The notes below the pieces were generated by a model. That model worked only from the letters and a program-made list of their open reading frames with translations. It had not been told where the DNA came from and ran no database searches. The position numbers and the translations under genes were made by a program. 64,000 nucleotides of DNA from Haemophilus sp. CCUG 60358. Its GTDB lineage: Bacteria; Pseudomonadota; Gammaproteobacteria; Enterobacterales; Pasteurellaceae. Positions 34,854 to 43,693 of the stretch are shown piece by piece; the stretch's first letter is position 1; every line of letters starts with the position of its first letter. The stretch covers positions 176,585 through 240,584 of the forward strand of contig NZ_LZOZ01000001.1 in the NCBI RefSeq assembly GCF_001679485.1. The letters are read 5' to 3'.

Positions 34854-36053
34854 ATGACCGCACTTTTTAATCTTTTTTATCTTTACGATCCTTGGCTGTT
34901 TCATGTCGTACGAATGTCATTCGTCGCTGGTTTAGCGGCATTGGCTGTATTGGCTTATCAGTATCTTAAAAAGCAGAAACCACAAGGTATTACCGTGCCA
35001 GTGGATAGTTTAGCCGTTATCATTGGGCTGATTGCATTTAGTGTGATTCCGCTTTTAGTTAACGGTACGCGAGATTTTTCTGTCATCACCATGTATGTGA
35101 AAGAGCTGATTTTATTTATCTTCGGCGTGGGACTTTATAATGCCTTCTATGCCAATGTAAATGGTCAACTGAAGGTGGTGCGTGATTTACAATTTGGTGT
35201 GGTGGTGCAGTTTGTTGTGGGCGTGATTGGCTTACTCGGTGCATCATTTATGATTGATTTCTTGCTTTCAACCAATGCGGTGTTGCCCGCACGTTTTTAT
35301 GGTTCAGAACAGGAATATCGACTATATAACATCACTGCAACGGCCTTTTTCCAATTGAGTTTATTCTATTTGATGCTGTTGCATTTCTTACTGGCTTACA
35401 ACGCTAAACATAATACGCTTCCAAGTATTTTAGTGTTTTTTATGCTATGTATTGGCTTGATTTCAGGACGTACATTCCTTCTGTTATCGGTTGTGAGCAT
35501 TTTAGTGTATTTCAAATGGCGTTATGTGCCATCACTCATTGCATTTGCTGTTTTGGTATTATTACTGGCCTATTTCTTACCTGAAAATCCTTATGTAGCA
35601 CATGCTTTAGAGCCCGTGATTAATTTATTACATGGTGCAGGATTTGTCAGTTCGTCAACGGATACATTGATGAAAAACCATCTCTTTATGCCAACACTTA
35701 AGCAGTTCATTTATGGCGATGGTATGTATATGACAGGTGAGTTAGAAGTTGGTCGTTATTATGGACATACAGACTCTGGTTTCTTACGCCAAATTCTTTA
35801 TGGTGGTGTGTCTTATGCTTTAGTGTGTTTTGCCGTGACATTCTATTTTGTACGCAAAGTCGCCTTAAACTGGTTTGATGGTAGCTGGAAATTTATCCTT
35901 TCTGCCTTTGTGATTTTAGCGTTCTGTAATATCAAAGCGGACACCTTTGCTTTCCCAGGTATTATGTTTGTCATGCTGATGTTCTTATCGCTTTTTGGCA
36001 CTCACGGTAAACAACTTATTTTATTTAAACAAAAGGAGCCGAAAGATGTTTAG
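34854..36053 (+). CDS. Polytopic membrane protein, Wzy/WaaL-like O-antigen polymerase or ligase
   Basis: A 399-residue membrane protein with about ten helices and one large external loop (about residues 245-320, containing YGDGMYMTGELEVGRYYGHTDSG, cited here as YGHTDSGFLRQ). The pattern of an Arg-containing GLISGRTFLLL segment near 205 before the loop fits Wzy/WaaL-type enzymes. Which reaction it performs, polymerisation or ligation, cannot be decided. The ATG lies within a USS (AATGACCGCACTT), so the first residues MTAL are encoded by the uptake signal. It is 8 bp after the GT25 gene and overlaps the next by 8 bp. Confidence 0.65.
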   Translation: MTALFNLFYLYDPWLFHVVRMSFVAGLAALAVLAYQYLKKQKPQGITVPVDSLAVIIGLIAFSVIPLLVNGTRDFSVITMYVKELILFIFGVGLYNAFYANVNGQLKVVRDLQFGVVVQFVVGVIGLLGASFMIDFLLSTNAVLPARFYGSEQEYRLYNITATAFFQLSLFYLMLLHFLLAYNAKHNTLPSILVFFMLCIGLISGRTFLLLSVVSILVYFKWRYVPSLIAFAVLVLLLAYFLPENPYVAHALEPVINLLHGAGFVSSSTDTLMKNHLFMPTLKQFIYGDGMYMTGELEVGRYYGHTDSGFLRQILYGGVSYALVCFAVTFYFVRKVALNWFDGSWKFILSAFVILAFCNIKADTFAFPGIMFVMLMFLSLFGTHGKQLILFKQKEPKDV

Positions 36054-36927
36054 TATCATCGTGCCTTCTTATAATCGGAAAGAAGAAATTCCTGCCTTAT
36101 TGGAAAGTTTAACCAAGCAAACCACCTATAATTTTGATGTGGTGATTGTGGATGATTGCTCGAAAGAACCCGTTGAAGTGACACAATCGTATCCATTTGC
36201 AGTTAAAGTTATTCGTAACGAAACCAATCAAGGCGCGGCAGAAAGCCGTAATATCGGGGCAAGAAATGCCGATAATGAATGGTTGTTATTTCTTGATGAC
36301 GATGATCGTTTTGCAAATGATAAATGTCAGAAATTAGCCGATGTAATTGCTGAGCATACTGATGTTAACTTTGTTTACCATCCAGCTAAATGTGAAATGG
36401 TGAATGAAGGTTTTAGCTATGTGACTAACCCCATTGAGCCACAAGAGATTAGCGTAGAGCGAATTTTACTGGCGAATAAAATTGGTGGGATGCCAATGAT
36501 TGGGGTGAAAAAAGATCTGTTTTTAAAAATCGGCGGATTATCAACCGCACTTCGTTCATTGGAAGATTATGATTTCTTGCTGAAGCTTGTACAAGATCCA
36601 ACGTTTAAAGCGTACAAAGTGGCAGAACCATTAACTTATTGTACCTTCCATACCAAGCGTTCTAGCGTATCAACGGATACCACTAATACGCAAAAAGCGA
36701 TTGATTATATCCGTGAACATTATGTGAAAACGGCAGAGCAAGAAAAGAATTTTGCCATCAACGCAGAATATATGTTGGCTTACCCACATATTATGAATTT
36801 ATCCCGTAAAGCCGCTTTTTACTATTTTGAGATTTTTAAATTAACGAAAAGTATTAAGCAGCTAGTGATTGCCTTCGTGGTTCTAATTTCACCTAAATTG
36901 GCAATTAATTTGAAACGGTTTATGTAG
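36046..36927 (+). CDS. Glycosyltransferase family 2 protein
   Basis: A 293-residue GT-A fold enzyme. MFSIIVPSYNRKEEIPALLE at the N terminus, VVIVDDCS near 34 and LLFLDDDDRF near 84 (DxD metal site) are typical. ATG 36046 has AAAGGAG upstream; an in-frame start 17 codons earlier is inside the previous gene. The C terminus includes a hydrophobic segment (LVIAFVVLISPKLAIN) suggesting membrane contact. It likely transfers one sugar of the surface glycan made by this cluster; donor and acceptor are not deducible. Confidence 0.85.
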   Translation: MFSIIVPSYNRKEEIPALLESLTKQTTYNFDVVIVDDCSKEPVEVTQSYPFAVKVIRNETNQGAAESRNIGARNADNEWLLFLDDDDRFANDKCQKLADVIAEHTDVNFVYHPAKCEMVNEGFSYVTNPIEPQEISVERILLANKIGGMPMIGVKKDLFLKIGGLSTALRSLEDYDFLLKLVQDPTFKAYKVAEPLTYCTFHTKRSSVSTDTTNTQKAIDYIREHYVKTAEQEKNFAINAEYMLAYPHIMNLSRKAAFYYFEIFKLTKSIKQLVIAFVVLISPKLAINLKRFM

Positions 36928-36949
36928 ATAACTTATTAGATAGAGAAGT

Positions 36950-37753
36950 ATGAAATTTTCAGTTTTAATGTCCTTATATATTAAGGAAAACCCACAATAT
37001 TTAAGAGAATGTTTTGAAAGTTTAGTGGCTCAAACGCATCCAGCCGATGAGATTGTGTTGGTGTTTGATGGTGCTGTTACACCTGAATTGGAAGCGGTGG
37101 TTTCTGAATTTGAAACCAAATTACCCTTAAACTTAGTGAAATTGCCAAAAAATTTAGGTTTAGGTAAAGCACTTAATGAAGGATTGAAACATTGTTCACA
37201 CGATTGGGTCTTCCGTATGGATACCGATGATATTTGTGTGCCAGAACGTTTTGCGAAACAAGTGGAGTTTATTGAGCAGCACCCGGATACGATTATTTTC
37301 GGTGGGCAGATTGCTGAGTTTGGCGAAAATATTCAAGACATCGTGGCATATCGTAACGTGCCGACTGAAGCACAAGATATCGTTAAATTTACCCAAAAAC
37401 GTTGTCCGTTCAATCACATGACGGTGGCATATCAAAAAAGTGCGGTTATTAATTGTGGTGGATATGAGGATTTACAGGAAGATTATTACCTGTGGATTAA
37501 GCTCGTGGCGCAAGGTCAAAAAGTGGCAAACTTGCCGGACATTTTAGTTTATGCCCGCGTGGGTAATGGCATGGTAGGGCGTCGTCGTGGTTTAAACCAA
37601 GCGAAAGCAGAATGGCGTTTATTTAAATTGAAACATCGCTTAGGTATTCAAGGCTTATTTTCAGGCTTATTCACCTTTGCCTTGCGCTCAGGTTCTCGCT
37701 TATTACCAACCTCATTATTGAAAGCTGTTTATAACAAATTTTTACGCAAATAA
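36950..37753 (+). CDS. Glycosyltransferase family 2 protein
   Basis: A 267-residue GT2 enzyme of the type found in lipooligosaccharide and capsule clusters (AmsE/LsgE-like). FSVLMSLYIKENPQYLRECF begins the Rossmann part, with a DEIVLVFDGAV strand near 33 and WVFRMDTDDICVP near 84-96 as the DxD motif. The C terminus is basic and hydrophobic. It follows the previous gene by 22 bp. A USS lies near 37440. The four genes 34076-37753 form one apparent unit. Confidence 0.85.
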   Translation: MKFSVLMSLYIKENPQYLRECFESLVAQTHPADEIVLVFDGAVTPELEAVVSEFETKLPLNLVKLPKNLGLGKALNEGLKHCSHDWVFRMDTDDICVPERFAKQVEFIEQHPDTIIFGGQIAEFGENIQDIVAYRNVPTEAQDIVKFTQKRCPFNHMTVAYQKSAVINCGGYEDLQEDYYLWIKLVAQGQKVANLPDILVYARVGNGMVGRRRGLNQAKAEWRLFKLKHRLGIQGLFSGLFTFALRSGSRLLPTSLLKAVYNKFLRK

Positions 37754-37786
37754 TGCGATATTTTGATAATTAAAAAAGGAAAAGAA

Positions 37787-38905
37787 ATGAATTTAATCTC
37801 AACGTTAAAAATGACGGCATTATCGACCGCACTTTTATTGGCGGGTTGTTCAAGTAATACGACAACAACGACAACGTCATCCACCAAAAGTATTCCATCA
37901 ATAAGCGGCAATGCCGTTTATAGCAAACCAAGAACTTTAGATAACTTTAATGATTATGTTCAGTTCTTAAAAGGCAAAGCGGCTGCTGAAGGCGTATCAT
38001 TGTCAGTATTGAATGCACAAAATAATATTCAATATATGCAAAAGGCTGTAGATTTGGATCGTGCTCAAGCGGGTAGAAGTCAGCGTAATGCGGATCAACC
38101 GCAGTTACCGAATCCAAACGGTACAACGAATTATTTGAATAAAGTACTGACCCAAAACAAAGTAGACATCGCTGAAGAGCGTTATTGGGAAGTCCAGGCA
38201 CCATTACAACAAGCCAGCCAACGCTATGGCGTTCAACAAGAATATATTCTTGCTTTATGGGGTATGGAAAGTAGTTTTGGCTATTATCAAGGTAGCTATG
38301 ATGTACTATCAGCTTTAGCCACATTAGCCTTTGATGGTAGACGTGAAGCCTTATTTAGCAAAGAATTTGTAAATGCGATGAAGATGTTAGAACGTGATCA
38401 TATTCAACGCAATAAAATGTTAGGCTCTTGGGCAGGCGCAATGGGACAAACTCAATTTATGCCAAGCGCATTCTTAAACTATGCAGCAGATGGTAATAAT
38501 GATGGCGTGAAGGATATTTGGACGAACCAATTTGATGCGTTTGCTTCAATTGCAAATTATCTTCACACTGTAGGTTGGGATAATAAATTGCCTTGGGGCG
38601 TTGAAGTAACATTAAATCAACCATTAGATTTATCGCTTTCTGGTATTGAGAAGAATAAAGCACGTTCACTCAGCGACTGGCAGTCTAAAGGTGTCACTTT
38701 AGCGAGCTTTAGCCAACAAGAACAAGATAAACTTGCCGCGCTTTCTCAAGCTGATCTTTGGCTAGTTCGTCCTGATAAAGAAGTTGGTCGCGCATTCTTG
38801 GTTTCCAATAACTACCGCACGATTTTAGATTGGAACAAATCAAATTACTTCGGCGTGAGCATCGGTATGTTTGCTGATCGCATTAAGATGGCCACCGGCT
38901 TGTAG
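37787..38905 (+). CDS. mltB: Membrane-bound lytic murein transglycosylase B (lipoprotein)
   Basis: Cleaves peptidoglycan glycan strands to anhydro ends at the outer membrane. The 372-residue precursor has a lipobox LLAGC with lipidated Cys21, then a Thr/Ser-rich linker. The catalytic Glu161 lies in ALWGMESSFG, followed by MGQTQFMPSAFLNYA near 210, both signatures of the MltB family. ATG 37787 follows AAAAAGGAAAAG; an earlier start eight codons upstream would spoil the signal peptide. A USS falls in the signal-peptide coding region. Confidence 0.92.
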   Translation: MNLISTLKMTALSTALLLAGCSSNTTTTTTSSTKSIPSISGNAVYSKPRTLDNFNDYVQFLKGKAAAEGVSLSVLNAQNNIQYMQKAVDLDRAQAGRSQRNADQPQLPNPNGTTNYLNKVLTQNKVDIAEERYWEVQAPLQQASQRYGVQQEYILALWGMESSFGYYQGSYDVLSALATLAFDGRREALFSKEFVNAMKMLERDHIQRNKMLGSWAGAMGQTQFMPSAFLNYAADGNNDGVKDIWTNQFDAFASIANYLHTVGWDNKLPWGVEVTLNQPLDLSLSGIEKNKARSLSDWQSKGVTLASFSQQEQDKLAALSQADLWLVRPDKEVGRAFLVSNNYRTILDWNKSNYFGVSIGMFADRIKMATGL

Positions 38906-38922
38906 AAAATTATTTTCCTTTT

Positions 38923-38956
38923 ATAATCCAACAAAGCTTTGTTGGATTATTTTTTA
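38923..38956 (+). terminator. Terminator after mltB
   Basis: AATCCAACAAAG (38925-38936) and CTTTGTTGGATT (38937-38948) form a perfect 12-bp palindrome followed by ATTTTTTA. Confidence 0.85.
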
Positions 38957-38984
38957 TCTATAATTTGAATATTTGGAGAACACG

Positions 38985-40124
38985 ATGCAAAAAAAATGGC
39001 TTTCTATTTTATTGTTTGCACCTTTGATGCAGAGCAATTATGCCTTAGCTGATCAAGCTAAGAAAAAAGAATTGAATTATCAAGGATTGGGCGAAGTTCT
39101 GTTTTTTGATAAATCGCTTTCTTTTAATAAAACACAAAGCTGTTCAACTTGTCACAACCCGGGTACCGCCTTTGTGGATCAACGTAAAAATTCGGCAAAT
39201 CAAATGGTCTCCGAGGGGGATAATCCGCATCTTCATGGCAATCGTAATGCCAACACGGCACTTTATGCGATGTTTTCACCAGATTTTCATTTTGATGAAA
39301 AAATTCAAGATTATGTGGGTGGACAATTCTGGGATGGACGTGCAAAAGATTTAGCCGAGCAAGCTGGTGGTCCACCAGTTAATCCTGTAGAAATGGGCAT
39401 GCCAGATAAAAAATCGATTGTCGAACGTCTAAAAGCGAATTCAATTTATTACAAGGCAATTACGGATGTTTATGGCGAAAGCATTTGGGCAGATACCGAC
39501 AAAATCTATGCCATTATGGAAAAAGCCATTGCGGAGTTCGAAAAGCATGACTTATTTGCGCAATTCTCTTCAAAATATGATCGCACTCTAAAAGGTGAAG
39601 CAGAATTGACCGCACTTGAAGCCGAAGGTAAGGCATTATTTTTCGATAAAACACGAACAAACTGCAGTAACTGCCACCAATCAAGTGAAGCGAATTCAGC
39701 AAAAGAAATCTTTACGAATTATCGCTATTACAATATCGGCGTGCCAAGTAACCAAGAATTAATTAAGCACAACAAATTAGCTGCCGATTTTGTGGATAAT
39801 GGACTATTGGATAATCCTATGGTGAAAGGTGATGAAAAGCAAAAAGGCAAATTTAAAGTGCCAACTTTGCGTAATATTGGTGTTACTGCGCCTTATATGC
39901 ATAACGGTGTTTTCCGCGATTTAAAAACCGTTTTACTATTTAAAGACAGTTTCAATAATCCTAATCGTAAAATCAATCCTGAAACAGGAAAAGCGTGGGA
40001 GAAAGCCGAATATGCTCAAACCATCAATCCTGATGTTTTAAAAGCAAAACCGCTTACAGATGAAGAGATTAAAGCATTAGAAGCATTCTTAAAAACATTA
40101 ACTGACGAAGCTTACGAAGAATAA
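38985..40124 (+). CDS. Periplasmic di-heme cytochrome c peroxidase / MauG-like protein
   Basis: A 379-residue exported protein (signal peptide ending near NYALA-DQ) with two c-type heme motifs, CSTCH (Cys53, Cys56, His57) and CSNCH (Cys227, Cys230, His231). The order, LGEVLFFDKSLS before the first heme, QFWDGRAKDL near 114 and VPTLRNIGVTAPYMHNG near 295, is that of the CcpA/MauG superfamily. It may reduce peroxide or oxidise an unknown partner. ATG 38985 follows TTGGAGAACACG. It precedes a Fur-box-controlled iron importer and a blue copper protein, suggesting a redox role linked to metal uptake (inference). Confidence 0.88.
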   Translation: MQKKWLSILLFAPLMQSNYALADQAKKKELNYQGLGEVLFFDKSLSFNKTQSCSTCHNPGTAFVDQRKNSANQMVSEGDNPHLHGNRNANTALYAMFSPDFHFDEKIQDYVGGQFWDGRAKDLAEQAGGPPVNPVEMGMPDKKSIVERLKANSIYYKAITDVYGESIWADTDKIYAIMEKAIAEFEKHDLFAQFSSKYDRTLKGEAELTALEAEGKALFFDKTRTNCSNCHQSSEANSAKEIFTNYRYYNIGVPSNQELIKHNKLAADFVDNGLLDNPMVKGDEKQKGKFKVPTLRNIGVTAPYMHNGVFRDLKTVLLFKDSFNNPNRKINPETGKAWEKAEYAQTINPDVLKAKPLTDEEIKALEAFLKTLTDEAYEE

Positions 40125-40173
40125 GTAATCGCCTGAGTTGAATTTAGCAATCGTTTTCGGTATTATTCGCACC

Positions 40174-40192
40174 GATAATTATTATCATTTAT
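40174..40192 (+). promoter_or_regulatory. Fur box upstream of the Fec-type importer
   Basis: GATAATTATTATCATTTAT matches the 19-bp Fur consensus GATAATGATAATCATTATC at 14 positions. It lies 30 bp before the substrate-binding protein ATG, so iron repression is likely. Confidence 0.75.
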
Positions 40193-40221
40193 TTTTTAAT
40201 TTTACTCAGGAGATTTTTCTT

Positions 40222-41337
40222 ATGAAAAAACGTTTTTCAACTTTAGCGATTACCACTATTCTTGGTTTAAGTGCTGGTTTTGCCAATGCTGATCCCGTGA
40301 AAGTAAAAGATATACTTGATCGTGAAGTCACCGTTGATTTACCAGCAAAACGCGTGGTACTTGGTTTCTATTACCAAGATTATATGGCAGTTGGAGGTGA
40401 TAAAGCGTTAGATAACGTTGTCGGTTTTTCTAAGAAAGTATGGTCTTCTTGGGCACCAGCAAGCTGGGAGTTATTCAGCAAAGCGGTACCAAAATTGAAT
40501 CAATTAGATGATGTAGGTGAAGTAGAAGAAGGCACGTTCTCTGTGGAAAAAGTGCTTTCATTAAAACCGGATCTTTTAGTCTTAGCAGATTGGCAGTACG
40601 AAATGCTAGGATCTGATTTAGATGCCATCAATGAAGCGGGCATTCCAATTGTGGTATTAGATTACAACGCTCAAACCTTAGATAAGCACATTAAATCTAC
40701 TGAAATTATTGGAGAATTAACAGGTCAGGAAGATCGCGCAGCAAAAATTGCGAAAGAATACAAAGACATTGTTGAACATATCCAGACTACGGTTAAAAAT
40801 GCAAAATTAGCAAAACAACCGAAAGTGTATGTGGAGTTTGGTCGTGGTGGCCCAGCTGAACAAGGGATGACGTTCTTCTCTAGCATGTGGGGCTCAATGA
40901 TTAGCCTCGTTGGTGCAGAAAACGTGGCGCCTGCAGAAATTGGCAAATGGGGCACATTAGCTGCTGAAAAAGTATTAGCTGCGAAACCAGATGCAATTAT
41001 TATTACAGGCCGTGAAACTGAATTGAAGAAAAATCAAGACGGTATGGTAATGGGCTTTGGTATTGAAAAAGCCGAAGCGGAACGTCGTTTAAACGCATTC
41101 AAACATCGTGCAGGTTGGGCTGAATTACCGGCAGTGAAAAACAACCGTGTTTATGCAGCCTATCATGCGAACTCTCGTACTTTATCAGACAGTGCTTCTG
41201 TTCAGTTTGTGGCTAAAGCCGCTTATCCTGATCTGTTTAAAGATTTAGATCCTCAACAAACTTACTTAAACTTCTATAAAAACTACTTACCGGTTACCCC
41301 GGAAGGTACGATTTATCTTTTCCCTGAAACCAAATAA
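40222..41337 (+). CDS. ABC importer substrate-binding protein, iron/siderophore (FecB/FhuD) type
   Basis: A 371-residue periplasmic binding protein with signal peptide MKKRFSTLAITTILGLSAG (cleavage near ANA-DPV). The class III fold is indicated by VKDILDREVTVDLPAKRVV at the start of the first lobe, a SLKPDLLVLADWQYEML strand-helix near 115, and a second-lobe AAKPDAIIITGRE near 250. No lipobox, so it is soluble. The ligand is unknown: ferric siderophore, heme or another metal chelate are all possible. ATG 40222 follows CAGGAGA. First gene of a three-gene ABC set. Confidence 0.85.
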   Translation: MKKRFSTLAITTILGLSAGFANADPVKVKDILDREVTVDLPAKRVVLGFYYQDYMAVGGDKALDNVVGFSKKVWSSWAPASWELFSKAVPKLNQLDDVGEVEEGTFSVEKVLSLKPDLLVLADWQYEMLGSDLDAINEAGIPIVVLDYNAQTLDKHIKSTEIIGELTGQEDRAAKIAKEYKDIVEHIQTTVKNAKLAKQPKVYVEFGRGGPAEQGMTFFSSMWGSMISLVGAENVAPAEIGKWGTLAAEKVLAAKPDAIIITGRETELKKNQDGMVMGFGIEKAEAERRLNAFKHRAGWAELPAVKNNRVYAAYHANSRTLSDSASVQFVAKAAYPDLFKDLDPQQTYLNFYKNYLPVTPEGTIYLFPETK

Positions 41338-41352
41338 GGGAAACGTTAATTC

Positions 41353-42402
41353 ATGAAAAACAATTCTGTTGTAGCAGATATTGTGGCTAACCAGCGTAAG
41401 CTTGAACGCAAACGCTGGTTTGTTATTTTATCTTTTCTTGCTATTGGCGTGGTCAGTCTTATCCTTGATGTGATGACAGGCCCTGCTATGCTATCCGTGT
41501 CAGAAGTCGTGAATGCCTTATTCGGCATCGGTGAAGTCGATAAAATGACGAACAATATTGTGCATAATTTACGTTTACCCATGGCATTGATGGCGCTTGT
41601 AGTCGGGGCAACACTAGCTGTAGGTGGGGCAGAGATCCAAACCTTATTAAATAACCCAATGGCAAGTCCTTATACATTAGGTCTCGCTGCCGCAGCAGGT
41701 TTTGGTGCCTCTATAGTGATTGCTTTCGGAAGCTTTGGTTTACCCGCACAAGTTGCCGTGCCAATTGGTGCATTTGTTATGACCATGCTTGCCTCGGGAA
41801 TTCTTTTCTTATTTGCCTCTAAACGTCGTTTTAGCTCTGAAATGCTCGTGTTGGTAGGGATCGCATTGCTCTTTATTTTCCAATCCTTACTTTCATTAGT
41901 GCAATTTATTTCGGCGCCGGAAGTCTCGCAACAAATTCTATTCTGGCTATTTGGTAGTCTAAATAAAGCGACGTGGCAAAGTTTAATCATCATTATTGTC
42001 GTCACTACAATTTGTGTTGCATTACTTTCAAAAGAGCTTTGGAAATTGACCGCACTTCGTTTAGGAGAAGATCGTGCGGCGAGTCTTGGCATCAATTTGC
42101 AAGTATTACGTATTAAGGTTTTAGTTCTCGTCGCTATGATGACGGCGACAGCAATCAGTTTTGTGGGCGTGATTGGCTTTATCGGCTTAGTTGCACCACA
42201 TGTTGCTCGAATGTTGCTTGGTGAAGATCAACGTTTCTTCTTACCGGGAGCCATGCTGGTTGGTGCAGCATTCTTATCTCTTTCTTCGGTATTATCCAAA
42301 GTCATTATCCCTGGCGCATTATTCCCCGTGGGGATTGTCACCTCGTTTATTGGGGTGCCTTTCTTCTTTTGGATTATTTTAAATAACAAGCGGGGACAAT
42401 AA
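41353..42402 (+). CDS. ABC importer permease, FecCD family
   Basis: A 349-residue permease with about ten membrane helices. FecCD landmarks: NLRLPMALMALVVGATLAVG near residue 65, NNPMASPYTLGLAAAAGFGA near 98 and the coupling region FVGVIGFIGLVAPHVARMLLG near 275 (part cited: GFIGLVAPHVARMLLG). Only one permease gene is present, so a homodimer is expected. It overlaps the ATPase gene by one base (TAATG). USS at 42048. Confidence 0.93.
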   Translation: MKNNSVVADIVANQRKLERKRWFVILSFLAIGVVSLILDVMTGPAMLSVSEVVNALFGIGEVDKMTNNIVHNLRLPMALMALVVGATLAVGGAEIQTLLNNPMASPYTLGLAAAAGFGASIVIAFGSFGLPAQVAVPIGAFVMTMLASGILFLFASKRRFSSEMLVLVGIALLFIFQSLLSLVQFISAPEVSQQILFWLFGSLNKATWQSLIIIIVVTTICVALLSKELWKLTALRLGEDRAASLGINLQVLRIKVLVLVAMMTATAISFVGVIGFIGLVAPHVARMLLGEDQRFFLPGAMLVGAAFLSLSSVLSKVIIPGALFPVGIVTSFIGVPFFFWIILNNKRGQ

Positions 42403-43175
42403 TGTTAGAATTAAAGAATCTTACGGTAAAACGAGGTGATCTCACCGTTGCGGATCACATTAATGTCCGTTTTGAGGAAGGCAAAGTGTATACGGTACTT
42501 GGGCCAAACGGCACAGGAAAATCCTCTATGCTGAAAACCATTTTTGGTGAATTACCACATGAAGGAATGATTACCTATCAAGGCAAACAGCTAGAACAGA
42601 CGAAGTTAGCCGATTGGCGTAAACCCATTGGCTATATGCCTCAAGATAGCCGAGTAGATGCAAGTTTGACCGCACTTGAAGTTGTCCTTTTGGGGCGAAT
42701 GGATAGTCTAACGATGCGAGTAAGCGATGAACTTCTTACTGAAGCAGCAAGCATTATGGCTCAATTAGGTATTGGTCATTTAGCCCATCGTGATATTCTG
42801 AATCTCAGTGGGGGACAGCGTCAAATGGTGATGTTTGCCCAGGTTTTATTACGTGAGCCACAGATTTTAATGTTGGACGAGCCGGTGAGTGCGTTAGATA
42901 TGCATCATCAGCTTAATCTATTAGAAGAAGTTTACACCTATACGAAACAGAAAAATCTGATTACTATAATGGTATTACATGATTTAAGTCTTGCTGCTCA
43001 ATTTTCAGATGAGTTGATTTTACTTGGTGAAGGTAAAGTGCAAGGCGTGGGCGACGCTCATCATGTTTTACAAGTAGAAACCATTAATCGTTTATATTGT
43101 GTAAACGTTGAATTATTACAATGTAGTGCAGGTTTGCCGGTGGTTCGTCCACAACGTAAATCAGCGCATTCTTAA
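42402..43175 (+). CDS. ABC importer ATPase, FecE/FepC type
   Basis: A 257-residue ATPase: Walker A GPNGTGKSSML near residue 34, signature LSGGQRQM near 135, Walker B ILMLDEPVSALD near 155 and switch His in VLHDLSLAAQF near 190. It powers the adjacent FecCD permease. The gene ends 13 bp before the blue copper protein start, so the cupredoxin is likely in the same transcript. Confidence 0.93.
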   Translation: MLELKNLTVKRGDLTVADHINVRFEEGKVYTVLGPNGTGKSSMLKTIFGELPHEGMITYQGKQLEQTKLADWRKPIGYMPQDSRVDASLTALEVVLLGRMDSLTMRVSDELLTEAASIMAQLGIGHLAHRDILNLSGGQRQMVMFAQVLLREPQILMLDEPVSALDMHHQLNLLEEVYTYTKQKNLITIMVLHDLSLAAQFSDELILLGEGKVQGVGDAHHVLQVETINRLYCVNVELLQCSAGLPVVRPQRKSAHS

Positions 43176-43188
43176 GAAGGAAATGAAA

Positions 43189-43623
43189 ATGAAAAAAATC
43201 GCACTTGCAGCATTATTAGGATTAAGTTTTGCTGCTCAAGCCGCACATTATGACATCAAAATGTTGAATTCAAACAGTGAAGGCTCAATGGTTTTTGAAC
43301 CGGGTTATTTAAAAGTACAACCAGGTGATACGGTGACATTTCGTGCAGAAAATAAAAGCCACTTTGTACACAGTAAAGCGATTCCTGAAGGCGCACAAAA
43401 ATTCCAATCTGAAGAAGATCAGGAACTCACAATCACTTTAGATAAAGAAGGTGTTTATGTTTATACCTGCCCAGTACATCGTTCAATGAATATGAATGGT
43501 GTGATTCAAGTGGGTGATAATCTACCAAACAAAGAACAAGCAGAGAAAGTAGTGAAAGATCTTGAGAAGAAATCAATGACGAATAAAGGTCGTCTTGAAA
43601 AATATTTTGCTCAAGTAAAATAA
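43189..43623 (+). CDS. Blue copper protein, pseudoazurin-like
   Basis: A 144-residue exported type I copper protein: signal peptide MKKIALAALLGLSFAAQA, then a cupredoxin domain. Probable copper ligands are His58 (SHFVHS), Cys94 and His97 (YTCPVH) and Met102, the pseudoazurin spacing C-x2-H-x4-M. PEGAQKFQSEE near residue 66 is also pseudoazurin-like. The roughly 35-residue Lys-rich tail after the domain is longer than usual. Start chosen at ATG 43189 for its AGAAGG spacing over ATG 43183. Could donate electrons to the di-heme peroxidase four genes upstream. Confidence 0.85.
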   Translation: MKKIALAALLGLSFAAQAAHYDIKMLNSNSEGSMVFEPGYLKVQPGDTVTFRAENKSHFVHSKAIPEGAQKFQSEEDQELTITLDKEGVYVYTCPVHRSMNMNGVIQVGDNLPNKEQAEKVVKDLEKKSMTNKGRLEKYFAQVK

Positions 43624-43634
43624 TCTTTGAAATC

Positions 43635-43669
43635 GATGCGCCAGTTAAATAATTGGCGCATCTTCTTTA
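43635..43669 (+). terminator. Terminator after the blue copper protein gene
   Basis: GATGCGCCA (43635-43643) pairs with TGGCGCATC (43654-43662), followed by TTCTTTAT. Confidence 0.75.
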
Positions 43670-43693
43670 TGTTTAAATCCGTTATTATTTACT

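Noticed and set aside
37860..37890. Phase-variable repeat in mltB
   Set aside because: The ACGACA-like run encodes a Thr-rich linker but is irregular, short and in frame, unlike tetranucleotide contingency repeats.
40138..40221. Longer N terminus for the Fec-type binding protein
   Set aside because: It would cover the Fur box and hide the signal peptide; the ATG at 40222 has a good ribosome site.
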